Origin: JAEUOS01 sp040382235
Lineage (GTDB): Bacteria; Pseudomonadota; Gammaproteobacteria; Burkholderiales; JAEUOS01
Length of the DNA stretch: 64,000 nt
Direction: 5' to 3'
Assembly: GCA_040382235.1 (NCBI GenBank)
Contig: JBEIFV010000010.1
Span: 9,530-73,529 of the forward strand
Below the pieces are notes generated by a model. It searched no databases and had not been told where the DNA came from. It was given only the letters and a program-made list of their open reading frames with translations. This document shows, in pieces, positions 56,873 through 64,000 of this stretch (the first letter of the stretch is position 1; every line of letters starts with the position of its first letter). The translations under genes were made by a program, and so were the position numbers.

Positions 56873-57196
56873 CTGCAGGCAGCGTCGCCGCGCAGTGCTC
56901 GAGCGCCCGGACGGCGGGTCACCGGTCGGAGCGGGCGCCTCGTTTCAAGCCCGCCGCCGCAAGCCTTCGCACCGCATGCGCAAGGGGGGCGCTTCGACAT
57001 CATTTGGCATTCGATGGCGTTCGACGCCGGGGTAGACCAGCAGGCGTCGCACGGGTGCCAGATTTGATCTTCAAACATCCTTGCAATTGCGGACCATCAC
57101 TCCATGAATTGCAAGGATAAAAACGGGTGTTCAGCGCTCGGATGGCTTTTTTTTAGCCAGCGTTTGGCGAGGCTACGGGCCGCTCGCAACACGAAT
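56873..57196. other. Convergent intergenic region with a perfect 12-bp inverted repeat
   Basis: No gene is supported here. ATCCTTGCAATT (57077-57088) and its exact complement (57107-57118) can form a stem with an 18-base loop. A run of eight Ts follows at about 57149. It may serve as a bidirectional terminator or a regulatory hairpin between the MFS and CaiB genes. Confidence 0.4.
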
Positions 57197-58360
57197 TCAG
57201 CGGATCGCCCCGCCCGCGCGCAATTGCGCGATCTCCGCAGCGCCATAACCCGCAGCCGCCAGCACGCCCTCGGTATGCTCGCCCAGTCCCGGCGCCTTTG
57301 GATTGACCCGCCCCGGCTCGGCTGAAAACTTGATCGGAATGCCGAGATGGCTGGTGCCGTCCGGATAATCGATCTTCAGTTCGCGCGCCGCCACCTGCGC
57401 GCTCATCAAGCTTTCGCGCGCGCCTTTGACCGGCGACCAGCAGCAATCGATCTTGTCGAGAAACGCTTCCCAGTGCGCGCGGGGCTGGGTGGCAAAGGTG
57501 TCGGCGAGGAATCTCCGCACCGGATCGTGCACCGGTCCGGGCGGCTGTTTGCAGATATCGATCAGGTCCGGTCGGCCTAAAGCGGTGAGCACATTGGAGG
57601 CGACCTTGATTTCGCTGCCGCCCATGGTCAGGTATTTGCCGTCGGCGCAACGGTAGACGTTGTAGAAGGCGTAACCGCCGAAGGTGCGCTCTTCGCTGGG
57701 CACCAGTTCACGATTCTCGGCGAACACCGGGCTCACGATATTGGCCATCCAGGCGGTCAGGCTGTCGTGCATGCCGATATCGATGTAGTCACCGGCGCCG
57801 GTGCTGGTCCGGCGCAACAGCGCCATCAGGATGCCCGACAAGGCCATCAGCGAAGCCGCCAGGTCGGCCGAGGGCACGCAGGGGATCACCGGCGCACCGT
57901 CGCTGCCGCGGGAGAGGTCCAGCAGGCCACATTCGGCCTGCACGCTCATGTCGTGCGCCACGCGCTTGACGAAGGGGCCGGTCTGGCCGTAGGCGGCGAT
58001 CGAGCAGTAGACGATGCGCGGGTTGACCGCACGCACCGCCTGGTAGCCGATTCCCAGGCGATCGACCACGCCGGGGCGGAACGATTCGAGCACCACGTCG
58101 GCCTGTTCGGCCAGGCGCAGGAAGGCCTCGACCGCGCCGGGCTTCTTGAAGTCGAGCATCACGCTTTGCTTGCCGCGATGGGTGCCGCTGAAATAGACGC
58201 TGGTGCCGTCCTTGTACTTCTTGCCGATGTCGCGGTTCGGTTCGCCGCCGGGCGGTTCGATGCGGATCACCTCCGCACCGTGATCGGCCATCATCATGGT
58301 GAGGTGCGGGCCGGGCAGGAAGTTGGAGAGGTCGAGAACGCGGATGCCTTCGAGTTTCAT
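57197..58360 (-). CDS. CaiB/BaiF family (type III) CoA-transferase
   Basis: The 387-residue protein starts MKLEGIRVLDLSNFLPGPHLTMMMADHGAEVIRIE. It has VLDFKKPGAVEAFLRLAEQADVV, HDMSVQAECGLLDLSRGSDGAPV with the catalytic Asp region, and TGAGDYIDIGMHDSLTAW. It transfers CoA between carboxylic acids. The substrate is unknown. It is divergent from a LysR-type regulator gene 123 bp away, which probably controls it. Confidence 0.95.
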   Translation of the reverse strand: MKLEGIRVLDLSNFLPGPHLTMMMADHGAEVIRIEPPGGEPNRDIGKKYKDGTSVYFSGTHRGKQSVMLDFKKPGAVEAFLRLAEQADVVLESFRPGVVDRLGIGYQAVRAVNPRIVYCSIAAYGQTGPFVKRVAHDMSVQAECGLLDLSRGSDGAPVIPCVPSADLAASLMALSGILMALLRRTSTGAGDYIDIGMHDSLTAWMANIVSPVFAENRELVPSEERTFGGYAFYNVYRCADGKYLTMGGSEIKVASNVLTALGRPDLIDICKQPPGPVHDPVRRFLADTFATQPRAHWEAFLDKIDCCWSPVKGARESLMSAQVAARELKIDYPDGTSHLGIPIKFSAEPGRVNPKAPGLGEHTEGVLAAAGYGAAEIAQLRAGGAIR

Positions 58361-58483
58361 TTTGGTGTCTTGAAGAAATTCATTGCGGGATAGCTAGTTT
58401 AGCCTCTCGGCCTCTTGGTGAAAGACGGTCTATAGTCGGCATGACAGCAAACTGCCGATCCTCACCCTGCAACGTGTGCATCC

Positions 58484-59443
58484 ATGAAACGCCAGTTGCC
58501 CCGACCTGCGAATGTCACCCTGCGCCAGATGCGCGCCTTTGTCGCTGCCGCCCAGGCCGGCAGCGTGACGCGTGCCGCGCAGCACCTGCATCTCACACCA
58601 TCGGCACTGTCGATGCTGATTCGCAGCCTCGAGGCTGAACTGGCGGTGCGCCTGTTCGACCGCCTGAGCCGGCGTATCGAACTGACCGAAGCCGGGCGCG
58701 AGCTGTTGCCGGCGCTCGAAGGCGTGTTCCAGAACCTGGACGCCGCATTTGACCAGGTGCGCCGGCTTACAGAGCATCGGCGCGGCCGTCTTGCGGTTGC
58801 CACTTCGCCCCTGCTCGCCGCTGAATTGATGCCGCGCCTGATCGCGACCTTCCAGTCGCAGTTTCCGGCGATCTCCGTGGTTTTGATGGACCTTGCGGTA
58901 GACGCGATTGCCGAGGCGGTACGTGCGGGCCGGGCCGATGTCGGCATCTGCACGGCGGACGCGGAAACGCCGGGGCTCGAGATGGCTACGCTGCATCAGG
59001 ACCAGATGATGCTTGCCTGCCCGGCGAATCACCTGCTGGCCACGCGTCGCGCAGTCCGATGGAGCGAAATCGTCACCGAACCGCTGTTGCTGATGCGATC
59101 CGGAACTGGATTGCGAACACTCACCGACCGTTCATTCGCTGCTCTGGGCGCAGCGATCGAACCAGTGCATGAAGTCGCCCACGTGGCGACAGCGATCGGC
59201 CTGGTCGAGGCCGGTCTGGGGTTGGCGATCCTGCCCTCTTACGCCTTGGGCACTGCCCGCAGCCGTGGTGTTGTCGCCGTGCCGCTTACCGAGCCAGTGG
59301 CATATCGCGACATCGTTGCCCTGACACCAAGCGGACGCAGCCTTTCGGCGGCGTGCGAGGCGTTTTTCGAGCATTTCAGACAAGCGATGACGCACTCCGA
59401 CAGTCCGACAAAAACCGTTCGGCGCGGCAAGCGCACCGCGTAG
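58484..59443 (+). CDS. LysR-family transcriptional regulator
   Basis: The 319-residue regulator starts MKRQLPRPANVTLRQMRAFV. Its winged helix is AGSVTRAAQHLHLTPSALSMLIRSLEAELAVRLFDRLSRRIELTEAG, and a PBP2-like effector domain follows. The position divergent from the CaiB-type gene suggests it controls that gene. Convergent with the AraC-type gene, which ends 5 bp away. Confidence 0.94.
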   Translation: MKRQLPRPANVTLRQMRAFVAAAQAGSVTRAAQHLHLTPSALSMLIRSLEAELAVRLFDRLSRRIELTEAGRELLPALEGVFQNLDAAFDQVRRLTEHRRGRLAVATSPLLAAELMPRLIATFQSQFPAISVVLMDLAVDAIAEAVRAGRADVGICTADAETPGLEMATLHQDQMMLACPANHLLATRRAVRWSEIVTEPLLLMRSGTGLRTLTDRSFAALGAAIEPVHEVAHVATAIGLVEAGLGLAILPSYALGTARSRGVVAVPLTEPVAYRDIVALTPSGRSLSAACEAFFEHFRQAMTHSDSPTKTVRRGKRTA

Positions 59444-59448
59444 CGGCG

Positions 59449-60411
59449 CTATTCGCGCACACCTTTTTCGCGCAATTCGCGTGGCGACATGCCGAATTCC
59501 TGGCGAAAACTGCGGCTGAAATGCGCTGCATCGCAAAACCCGTTGGCGTAAGCGATATGCGTAATGGTTTGCGCTGCAAGCAAAGGGTTGAGGAGGTCTT
59601 CGTGGCTGCGCATGAGCCGTTTCTTGCGAATCAGCTCCGCAACCGTCGCGCCACTTGCCTCGAACAGCTTGAAGAGATAACGAACGGAAAAATCATGCTC
59701 CCGGGCGATGCGCCGGGGGCACAGCGTGGGGTCCGCGAGATTGGCCTCGATGTAGTGTTCGACAGTCATCCGCAGATTCGTACGATCGATCCGTTGCAGG
59801 GGCTGGGATGCAAGGGCGCCGTGGCGCACGAGTTCCGGCACCAGCAGCGCCATCGCAGCCCGTATCGCATGCTCGAGTTCGGACTGGCGCAGGGCGTGCG
59901 CCTCCTCCGATAGCGCCGCCAGCAGTTTAAGGGCGACCCGGGCGGGCCCGCTCTGGCCGCAATATCGATGTGCGCAGTAGGACCGGCCGTCGCCCAGTCG
60001 CTCATTGATGAACTCGCGACCGATCGCGGCGATGAAGCACTGCATGGTGCCGAACTTGTTCGAGATCGTATAGGGTTCGGACGGGTCCAGGACAGTGAAT
60101 TCACCGGCCTCGAGCACCACACTGCGCCCGAACTGCGACAAGGCACTGTGCCCTTCCAGTTGCAGCCGGATCAGATACTGCTCGCCCGGTGGCGCGTCAT
60201 GGCGTGCGCTTCCGTACCTGACCAGCACCGGATCGCAAGTGATGTGGGTGAAAGAAACCCGCGCCGCCACAGACTGGCGTATTTCGCTGCAGAACCTGCC
60301 GGCGCCGACCCGCTCCAGTTCGATCGGTTGAAAACGCGTGCGGATGGCATGCCAGAAGCCCGGGAACTGCTCAGGAGCGGTGAGCCGCTGCGTCGAAAAT
60401 ACAGTCTCCAT
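59449..60411 (-). CDS. AraC-family regulator with AraC-binding-like N-terminal domain
   Basis: The 320-residue regulator starts METVFSTQRLTAPEQFPGFW. It has a cupin-like N-terminal domain (SFTHITCDPVLVRYG, EQYLIRLQLEGHSAL) and a C-terminal double helix-turn-helix (CPRRIAREHDFSVRYLFKLFEASG, THIAYANGFCDAAHFSRSFRQEFGMSPRELR). It is divergent from the livK-like gene and likely regulates that uptake system. An in-frame ATG at 60444 would add 11 residues. Confidence 0.9.
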   Translation of the reverse strand: METVFSTQRLTAPEQFPGFWHAIRTRFQPIELERVGAGRFCSEIRQSVAARVSFTHITCDPVLVRYGSARHDAPPGEQYLIRLQLEGHSALSQFGRSVVLEAGEFTVLDPSEPYTISNKFGTMQCFIAAIGREFINERLGDGRSYCAHRYCGQSGPARVALKLLAALSEEAHALRQSELEHAIRAAMALLVPELVRHGALASQPLQRIDRTNLRMTVEHYIEANLADPTLCPRRIAREHDFSVRYLFKLFEASGATVAELIRKKRLMRSHEDLLNPLLAAQTITHIAYANGFCDAAHFSRSFRQEFGMSPRELREKGVRE

Positions 60412-60614
60412 TCGGCCTCTCGATGTGTGGGGCGGCGGAAACACGCTTCACCGATTTGGCGGTCCGCCGTTGTCAACTGGCGCCACCGTGCAGTATAAGG
60501 CAAGGGTTTGTGCGCGGACATGCAAGACCATGCCAGGCACCGTCCGTACGATGCCGTTACACTTCGTCATCCTGCGTGGAACGCGGGCGTTGGCGCATCA
60601 ACCTGGAGAGTGAG

Positions 60615-61838
60615 ATGAAAACCATGCGAAAACTGCTGGTCGGCATTGCCATCGGCGTGGTTGCGGCGGCGCCGGTATTCGCGCAGGCTGTAAAGGTCGG
60701 CGTCATCATTCCCGGAAGCGGACCTTTCGCGATCATCGGCGAGGAGGTCAGGAACGGTCTGGAAATGTATTTCGCCGAATCCGGCAACACTGCTGCCGGA
60801 CGCAAGATCGAACTCATCGTCGAGGACGACGGCAACAAGCCGGATGTCGGTCTGACCAAGGCCAAGAAACTGATCGAGCGTGATGGCGTGAGTGTGATCA
60901 CCGGTATCGTGTCTTCCTCGGTTGCGTATGCGCTGCGTGACTACATGGCGGCCAGCAAGGTGCCGATGGTGATCACGGTTTCCGGCGCGGACGGGTTGAC
61001 GCAGCATGATGCGGCGCCCAACATTTTCCGCACCAGCGCCTCCGGCAGCCAGCAAAGCCATGTGCTCGGGGAATGGCTGTACAAGAAGAAGGGCTTCCGG
61101 CGCATGATCGTCATCGCTCCAAACTACGCGATGGGCTATGAGCAGACCGGCGGCTTCGCGCGAACCTTCAAGGAAGCGGGTGGCAAGATCGTCAAGACGG
61201 TCTACCCGCCACTTGGTGCGCCTGACTACGGCCCGTTTCTTACTTCGCTCGACCTTTCCTCGGCGGATGTGATCGGGGTGGTGTTCGCGGGCGGCGACGC
61301 CGTGCGTTTTGTCAAGCAGTACGCGGAATACGGACTCAAGGGCAAGATTCCTCTGGTGGGCTCGGGGCTCCTCACCGATGATCTGGTGATCCAGTCTCAA
61401 GGTGATGCCGCGGTTGGCGTGATCACCGCGCTCAACTACACCCGATCGCTGGAATCACCGGAGAACCAGGCCTTTGTGGTCAACTATGTCAAGCGCTACA
61501 AGCGCATTCCGACCGCCTACGCCGAGTATTCCTATGTTGGCGCACGGGTGATCAGGGAAGCGATCGAGGCGGTCAAGGGCAAGACCGACGATCGGGCGGG
61601 AATGGTGGCGGCGATGAAGAAGGTGAACTTCAAGGCCCCGCGTGGTCCGTTCAAGTTTGACGAACTCAATAACCCGATCACCCCGATCTACATCTTCCAG
61701 GTCGAGAAGCAGGGCAGCACCTACCTGAACCGGGTCATCGAGCGCTACGAGAATGTTTCGCAGTTCTATCCCTGGGGCGCGAAAGCCTATCTCGCCAAGC
61801 CGAAATACGTGGACATGGCGAACAAATGGACGGACTGA
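60615..61838 (+). CDS. Branched-chain amino acid-type ABC substrate-binding protein (LivK-like)
   Basis: The 407-residue exported protein has the signal MKTMRKLLVGIAIGVVAAAPVFAQA and a two-lobe periplasmic binding fold: VKVGVIIPGSGPFAIIGEEVRNGLEMYF, IELIVEDDGNKPD, VITGIVSSSVAYALRDYM, and APDYGPFLTSLDLSSADVIGVVF. Such proteins bind branched-chain amino acids, amides or aromatic acids. GGAGAG fixes the ATG at 60615. The permease genes follow after 146 bp. Confidence 0.93.
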   Translation: MKTMRKLLVGIAIGVVAAAPVFAQAVKVGVIIPGSGPFAIIGEEVRNGLEMYFAESGNTAAGRKIELIVEDDGNKPDVGLTKAKKLIERDGVSVITGIVSSSVAYALRDYMAASKVPMVITVSGADGLTQHDAAPNIFRTSASGSQQSHVLGEWLYKKKGFRRMIVIAPNYAMGYEQTGGFARTFKEAGGKIVKTVYPPLGAPDYGPFLTSLDLSSADVIGVVFAGGDAVRFVKQYAEYGLKGKIPLVGSGLLTDDLVIQSQGDAAVGVITALNYTRSLESPENQAFVVNYVKRYKRIPTAYAEYSYVGARVIREAIEAVKGKTDDRAGMVAAMKKVNFKAPRGPFKFDELNNPITPIYIFQVEKQGSTYLNRVIERYENVSQFYPWGAKAYLAKPKYVDMANKWTD

Positions 61839-61984
61839 CGCTGCGATCGACAGACCGGTCGCGCAGCGGTTCCTACATTTCGTCGGGCAGCGCGATCGGA
61901 GCACAATTGAGGCGCGGTGGTCCTGGAGGCCGCTACTCGCGACCCGGCCTTCACGCCTCCAGTCGACACTGAGACATCCCCAGA

Positions 61985-62839
61985 ATGTCGTTCTGGCTGA
62001 TCCAGATATTCAACGGCGTTTCGTTCGGGATGCTGCTGTTCCTGCTGTCGGCGGGCCTGTCGCTGATTTTTGGCCTGATGCGCATCGTCAACCTCGCGCA
62101 CGGCTCGTTCTATCTGCTCGGCACCTATAGCGCAATCACGCTGGCCAACTTCACCGGCAGCTTCTGGCTGGCGCTTGCGATCGCACCGATTCTGGTCGCC
62201 GGGTTCAGTGTTGCGCTGCACTGGTTACTGCTGGACCGGGTGGCCGATAACGAACTCGGCCAGGTGCTGATGACATTCGGCTTTCTGCTGGTGATTTCCG
62301 ACGTTTCCCTCTGGATCTGGGGCGGCGCGCCGCTCACGCTCGACAAGCCGCAGGCGTTTGAAGGCTCGCTGGTCGTCGCAGGCGCGACTTTTCCTGTTTA
62401 CCGGCTGGCGATCATCGTCGCGGGTTGCATGGCAGCGCTCGGGCTATGGGTCCTGATCGAGCGTACGCGTATCGGCGCGATCATCCGGGCGGGGGTGGAT
62501 GATCCCGAGATGGTGCAGGGCATCGGCATCAATCTGCCGTTGATGATGACGCTGGTGTTTGCGCTCGGCGCGCTGCTCGCCGGGGTTGCGGGCGTTCTTG
62601 CGGGGCCGATACTGGGCGCCTATCCCGGAGCGGATTTTGCCGTCCTCATGCTTGCCTTTGCCGTGATCGTGATCGGCGGTCTGGGCAGCCTCAAGGGCGC
62701 TTTCGTGGGTAGTCTGTTTGTCGGCCTGGTGGACAACTTCGGCAAGGCCATGCTTCCCGAACTGGCGATGTTCACCATTTTCGTTCCCATGGCGGTCGTG
62801 CTGGCGCTACGCCCAAACGGAATCTTCGGTCGCGCCTAG
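61985..62839 (+). CDS. Branched-chain amino acid-type ABC permease (LivH-like)
   Basis: The 284-residue protein has eight helices and the LivH signatures MSFWLIQIFNGVSFGMLLFLLSAGLSLIFGLMRIVNLAHGSFY, RVDDPEMVQGIG-like loop (AGVDDPEMVQGIGIN) and AVIVIGGLGSLKGAFVGSLFVG. It imports the ligand with the LivM-like partner 5 bp downstream. Confidence 0.95.
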   Translation: MSFWLIQIFNGVSFGMLLFLLSAGLSLIFGLMRIVNLAHGSFYLLGTYSAITLANFTGSFWLALAIAPILVAGFSVALHWLLLDRVADNELGQVLMTFGFLLVISDVSLWIWGGAPLTLDKPQAFEGSLVVAGATFPVYRLAIIVAGCMAALGLWVLIERTRIGAIIRAGVDDPEMVQGIGINLPLMMTLVFALGALLAGVAGVLAGPILGAYPGADFAVLMLAFAVIVIGGLGSLKGAFVGSLFVGLVDNFGKAMLPELAMFTIFVPMAVVLALRPNGIFGRA

Positions 62840-62844
62840 TGTAG

Positions 62845-63804
62845 ATGCACACGCGCACCCCTGTCAGCCTGTTGCAGATTGCCGTACTGGCCCTGGTGCT
62901 GCTCGCTGCGAGTCGCCTGCTTTCCCCTTATTGGGTCGGTCTCATCACCGAGGCCCTGATCTGGGCCCTGTTCGCGCTCAGCCTGGATATCCTGCTCGGA
63001 CACACCGGCCTGCCTTCGCTCGGCCATGCCGCTTTCTACGGCATGGGTGCATACGCATCCGCGATCTGTTTCCTGCGGGCAAGCGATGACTTCTGGATCT
63101 GCCTCGCGGCCGGAATCGGCGCTGCCGCCGTGCTCGCTCTGTTCTACGGCCTGCTTGCACTACGTACCGTCGGCGTTTATTTTCTGATGATCACGCTGGC
63201 CCTGGCACAGGTCCTCTGGGGCATCGCCTACAGCTGGCGCAGCGTCACCAACGGCGACGACGGCCTGCGCGGCATCAAGCGCGAGGCGATCGGATTCCTT
63301 GGGTTGCGGTTCGGGGACACCGGCGACTATTTCCTGTTCGTCCTCGGGATATTCGTCATCGCCGCCACGATGATCCTGGTGATCCTGCGTTCGCCATTTG
63401 GTCATGCGCTGCGCGGCATCCGCGAGTCCCCGGACCGCATGGAAGCGCTTGGCTACAACATCTGGCTCTACAAGCTGCTCGCCTTCGTCGTTGCGGGCGC
63501 CTTCGGTGGTCTCGCCGGTGTTCTCTTTGTGTTCAACAAGGGCTACGTAAGTCCGGAGGCGGTGAGCATTGGCGTTTCAGCCGAGGTCATGCTGATGATC
63601 ATTCTCGGTGGCGCCGGCACCCTGTTCGGTCCGATTGTCGGCGCCTTCGTGATTGTGATGTTGTCCTACGGGGTCAGTGAAATCACCGAACGCTGGAATC
63701 TGATTCTCGGCCTCATCTACGTATTGGTCGTGGTGTTCGCGCCCAAGGGCGTGACCGGCCTGGTGGTGCGCCGCAAGTCGCGGCCGGCCGAGGTCTTGCC
63801 GTGA
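62845..63804 (+). CDS. Branched-chain amino acid-type ABC permease (LivM-like)
   Basis: The 319-residue protein has LivM signatures: GHTGLPSLGHAAFYGMGAYASA, HALRGIRESPDRMEALGYNIWLYKLLAFVVAGAFGGLAGVLF and IILGGAGTLFGPIVGAFVIVM. Its stop overlaps the GTG start of the ATPase gene, so all three are co-translated. Confidence 0.95.
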   Translation: MHTRTPVSLLQIAVLALVLLAASRLLSPYWVGLITEALIWALFALSLDILLGHTGLPSLGHAAFYGMGAYASAICFLRASDDFWICLAAGIGAAAVLALFYGLLALRTVGVYFLMITLALAQVLWGIAYSWRSVTNGDDGLRGIKREAIGFLGLRFGDTGDYFLFVLGIFVIAATMILVILRSPFGHALRGIRESPDRMEALGYNIWLYKLLAFVVAGAFGGLAGVLFVFNKGYVSPEAVSIGVSAEVMLMIILGGAGTLFGPIVGAFVIVMLSYGVSEITERWNLILGLIYVLVVVFAPKGVTGLVVRRKSRPAEVLP

Positions 63805-64000
63805 GCGCGCTCGCGGTGCATGGTGCCAGCGTGCGCTTCGGTGGGGTGCATGCGGTGGACGGAGTGACCCTGGCGATCGCCGAGGGTGAACGTCGTGGGC
63901 TGCTGGGCCCGAATGGGGCCGGCAAGACCACGCTGTTCAACCTGATCGGCGGTCAGATACGGGCGAGTGCGGGCGAGGTACGTCTGTTTGGCGAGGACAT
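63801..64000 (+). CDS. Branched-chain amino acid-type ABC ATPase (LivG-like), N-terminal part
   Basis: From a GTG at 63801 (overlapping the LivM-like stop) the visible 66 codons read VSALAVHGASVRFGGVHAVD and then GLLGPNGAGKTTLFNLIGG, the Walker A of LivG/LivF ATPases. The gene continues past the right edge, so Walker B and the signature are not seen. Confidence 0.93.
   Translation, partial: MSALAVHGASVRFGGVHAVDGVTLAIAEGERRGLLGPNGAGKTTLFNLIGGQIRASAGEVRLFGED

Overview
This is a GC-rich, densely coding bacterial chromosome window with no rRNA, tRNA, CRISPR array, complete insertion sequence or phage module that I can recognise. Gene content suggests a Betaproteobacterium, possibly Burkholderiales: an Lrp-type regulator divergent from hpd, phhB and phhA, CaiB/BaiF and LysR genes, a Liv-type ABC system, and abundant metal, sulfur and arsenic resistance. 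The taxonomic call is inference from gene content and composition.

Layout. (1) 0-10.4 kb: a sulfur-stress divergon. An ArsR-type repressor, an ETHE1-like persulfide dioxygenase with a rhodanese domain and a YeeE/YedE permease run leftward. An RND efflux system (adaptor, pump, DUF2892 protein, thioredoxin TrxC, TolC-like channel), a TusA-like protein, a DUF302 protein and an MFS transporter run rightward. Two inverted repeats lie in the shared promoter region. (2) 10.5-11.3 kb: a HigBA toxin-antitoxin pair with its own promoter and operator-like dyad. (3) 11.5-27.2 kb: periplasmic redox and metal handling. It holds a diheme cytochrome c, an exported SAM-methyltransferase-like protein, a multicopper oxidase, a Met/Gly/His-repeat protein, a two-component system whose sensor also has a Met/Gly repeat, a permease with a small CxxC protein, two P-type ATPases, a CDF exporter and a VIT/CCC1 transporter. 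(4) 27.5-28.2 kb: a VapBC pair. (5) 28.3-31 kb: an arsenic operon in the order arsR, arsI, arsC, acr3. (6) 31.2-34.2 kb: two methyltransferases, an OsmC protein and a DUF2892 fusion.

(7) 34.2-36.8 kb: a decayed segmental duplication of a two-gene block (a small membrane protein and a DUF1232 protein). It carries gene fragments, an ABC-ATPase remnant and an embedded Phd/PIN toxin-antitoxin pair. (8) 36.9-42.7 kb: an OprB-like porin, a rhomboid protease, a LemA/TPM/TPM operon and an ATP-grasp-like protein. (9) 42.8-51 kb: a copper island with a DUF411 protein, CusF, a CopA-type multicopper oxidase, a CusC-like channel, a second CusF-like protein, a His/Cys protein, CueR, the CopA ATPase and divergent CopZ. 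Both promoters between copA and copZ have the 19-bp spacer typical of CueR control. (10) 51-52.4 kb: an ADP-ribosylglycohydrolase fused to membrane segments. (11) 52.4-55.5 kb: an aromatic amino acid block with an Lrp regulator, hpd, phhB and phhA. (12) 55.6-64 kb: an MFS drug exporter, a CoA-transferase, LysR and AraC regulators, and a Liv-type ABC transporter that runs off the right edge.

Working together. The left third reads as defence against reactive sulfur species and metals: oxidation and export of sulfane sulfur beside thiol repair and envelope efflux. The copper island covers sensing, cytosolic export, periplasmic oxidation and chaperoning, but has no CusA/CusB pump here. The right third is amino acid and acyl-CoA catabolism with its uptake system.
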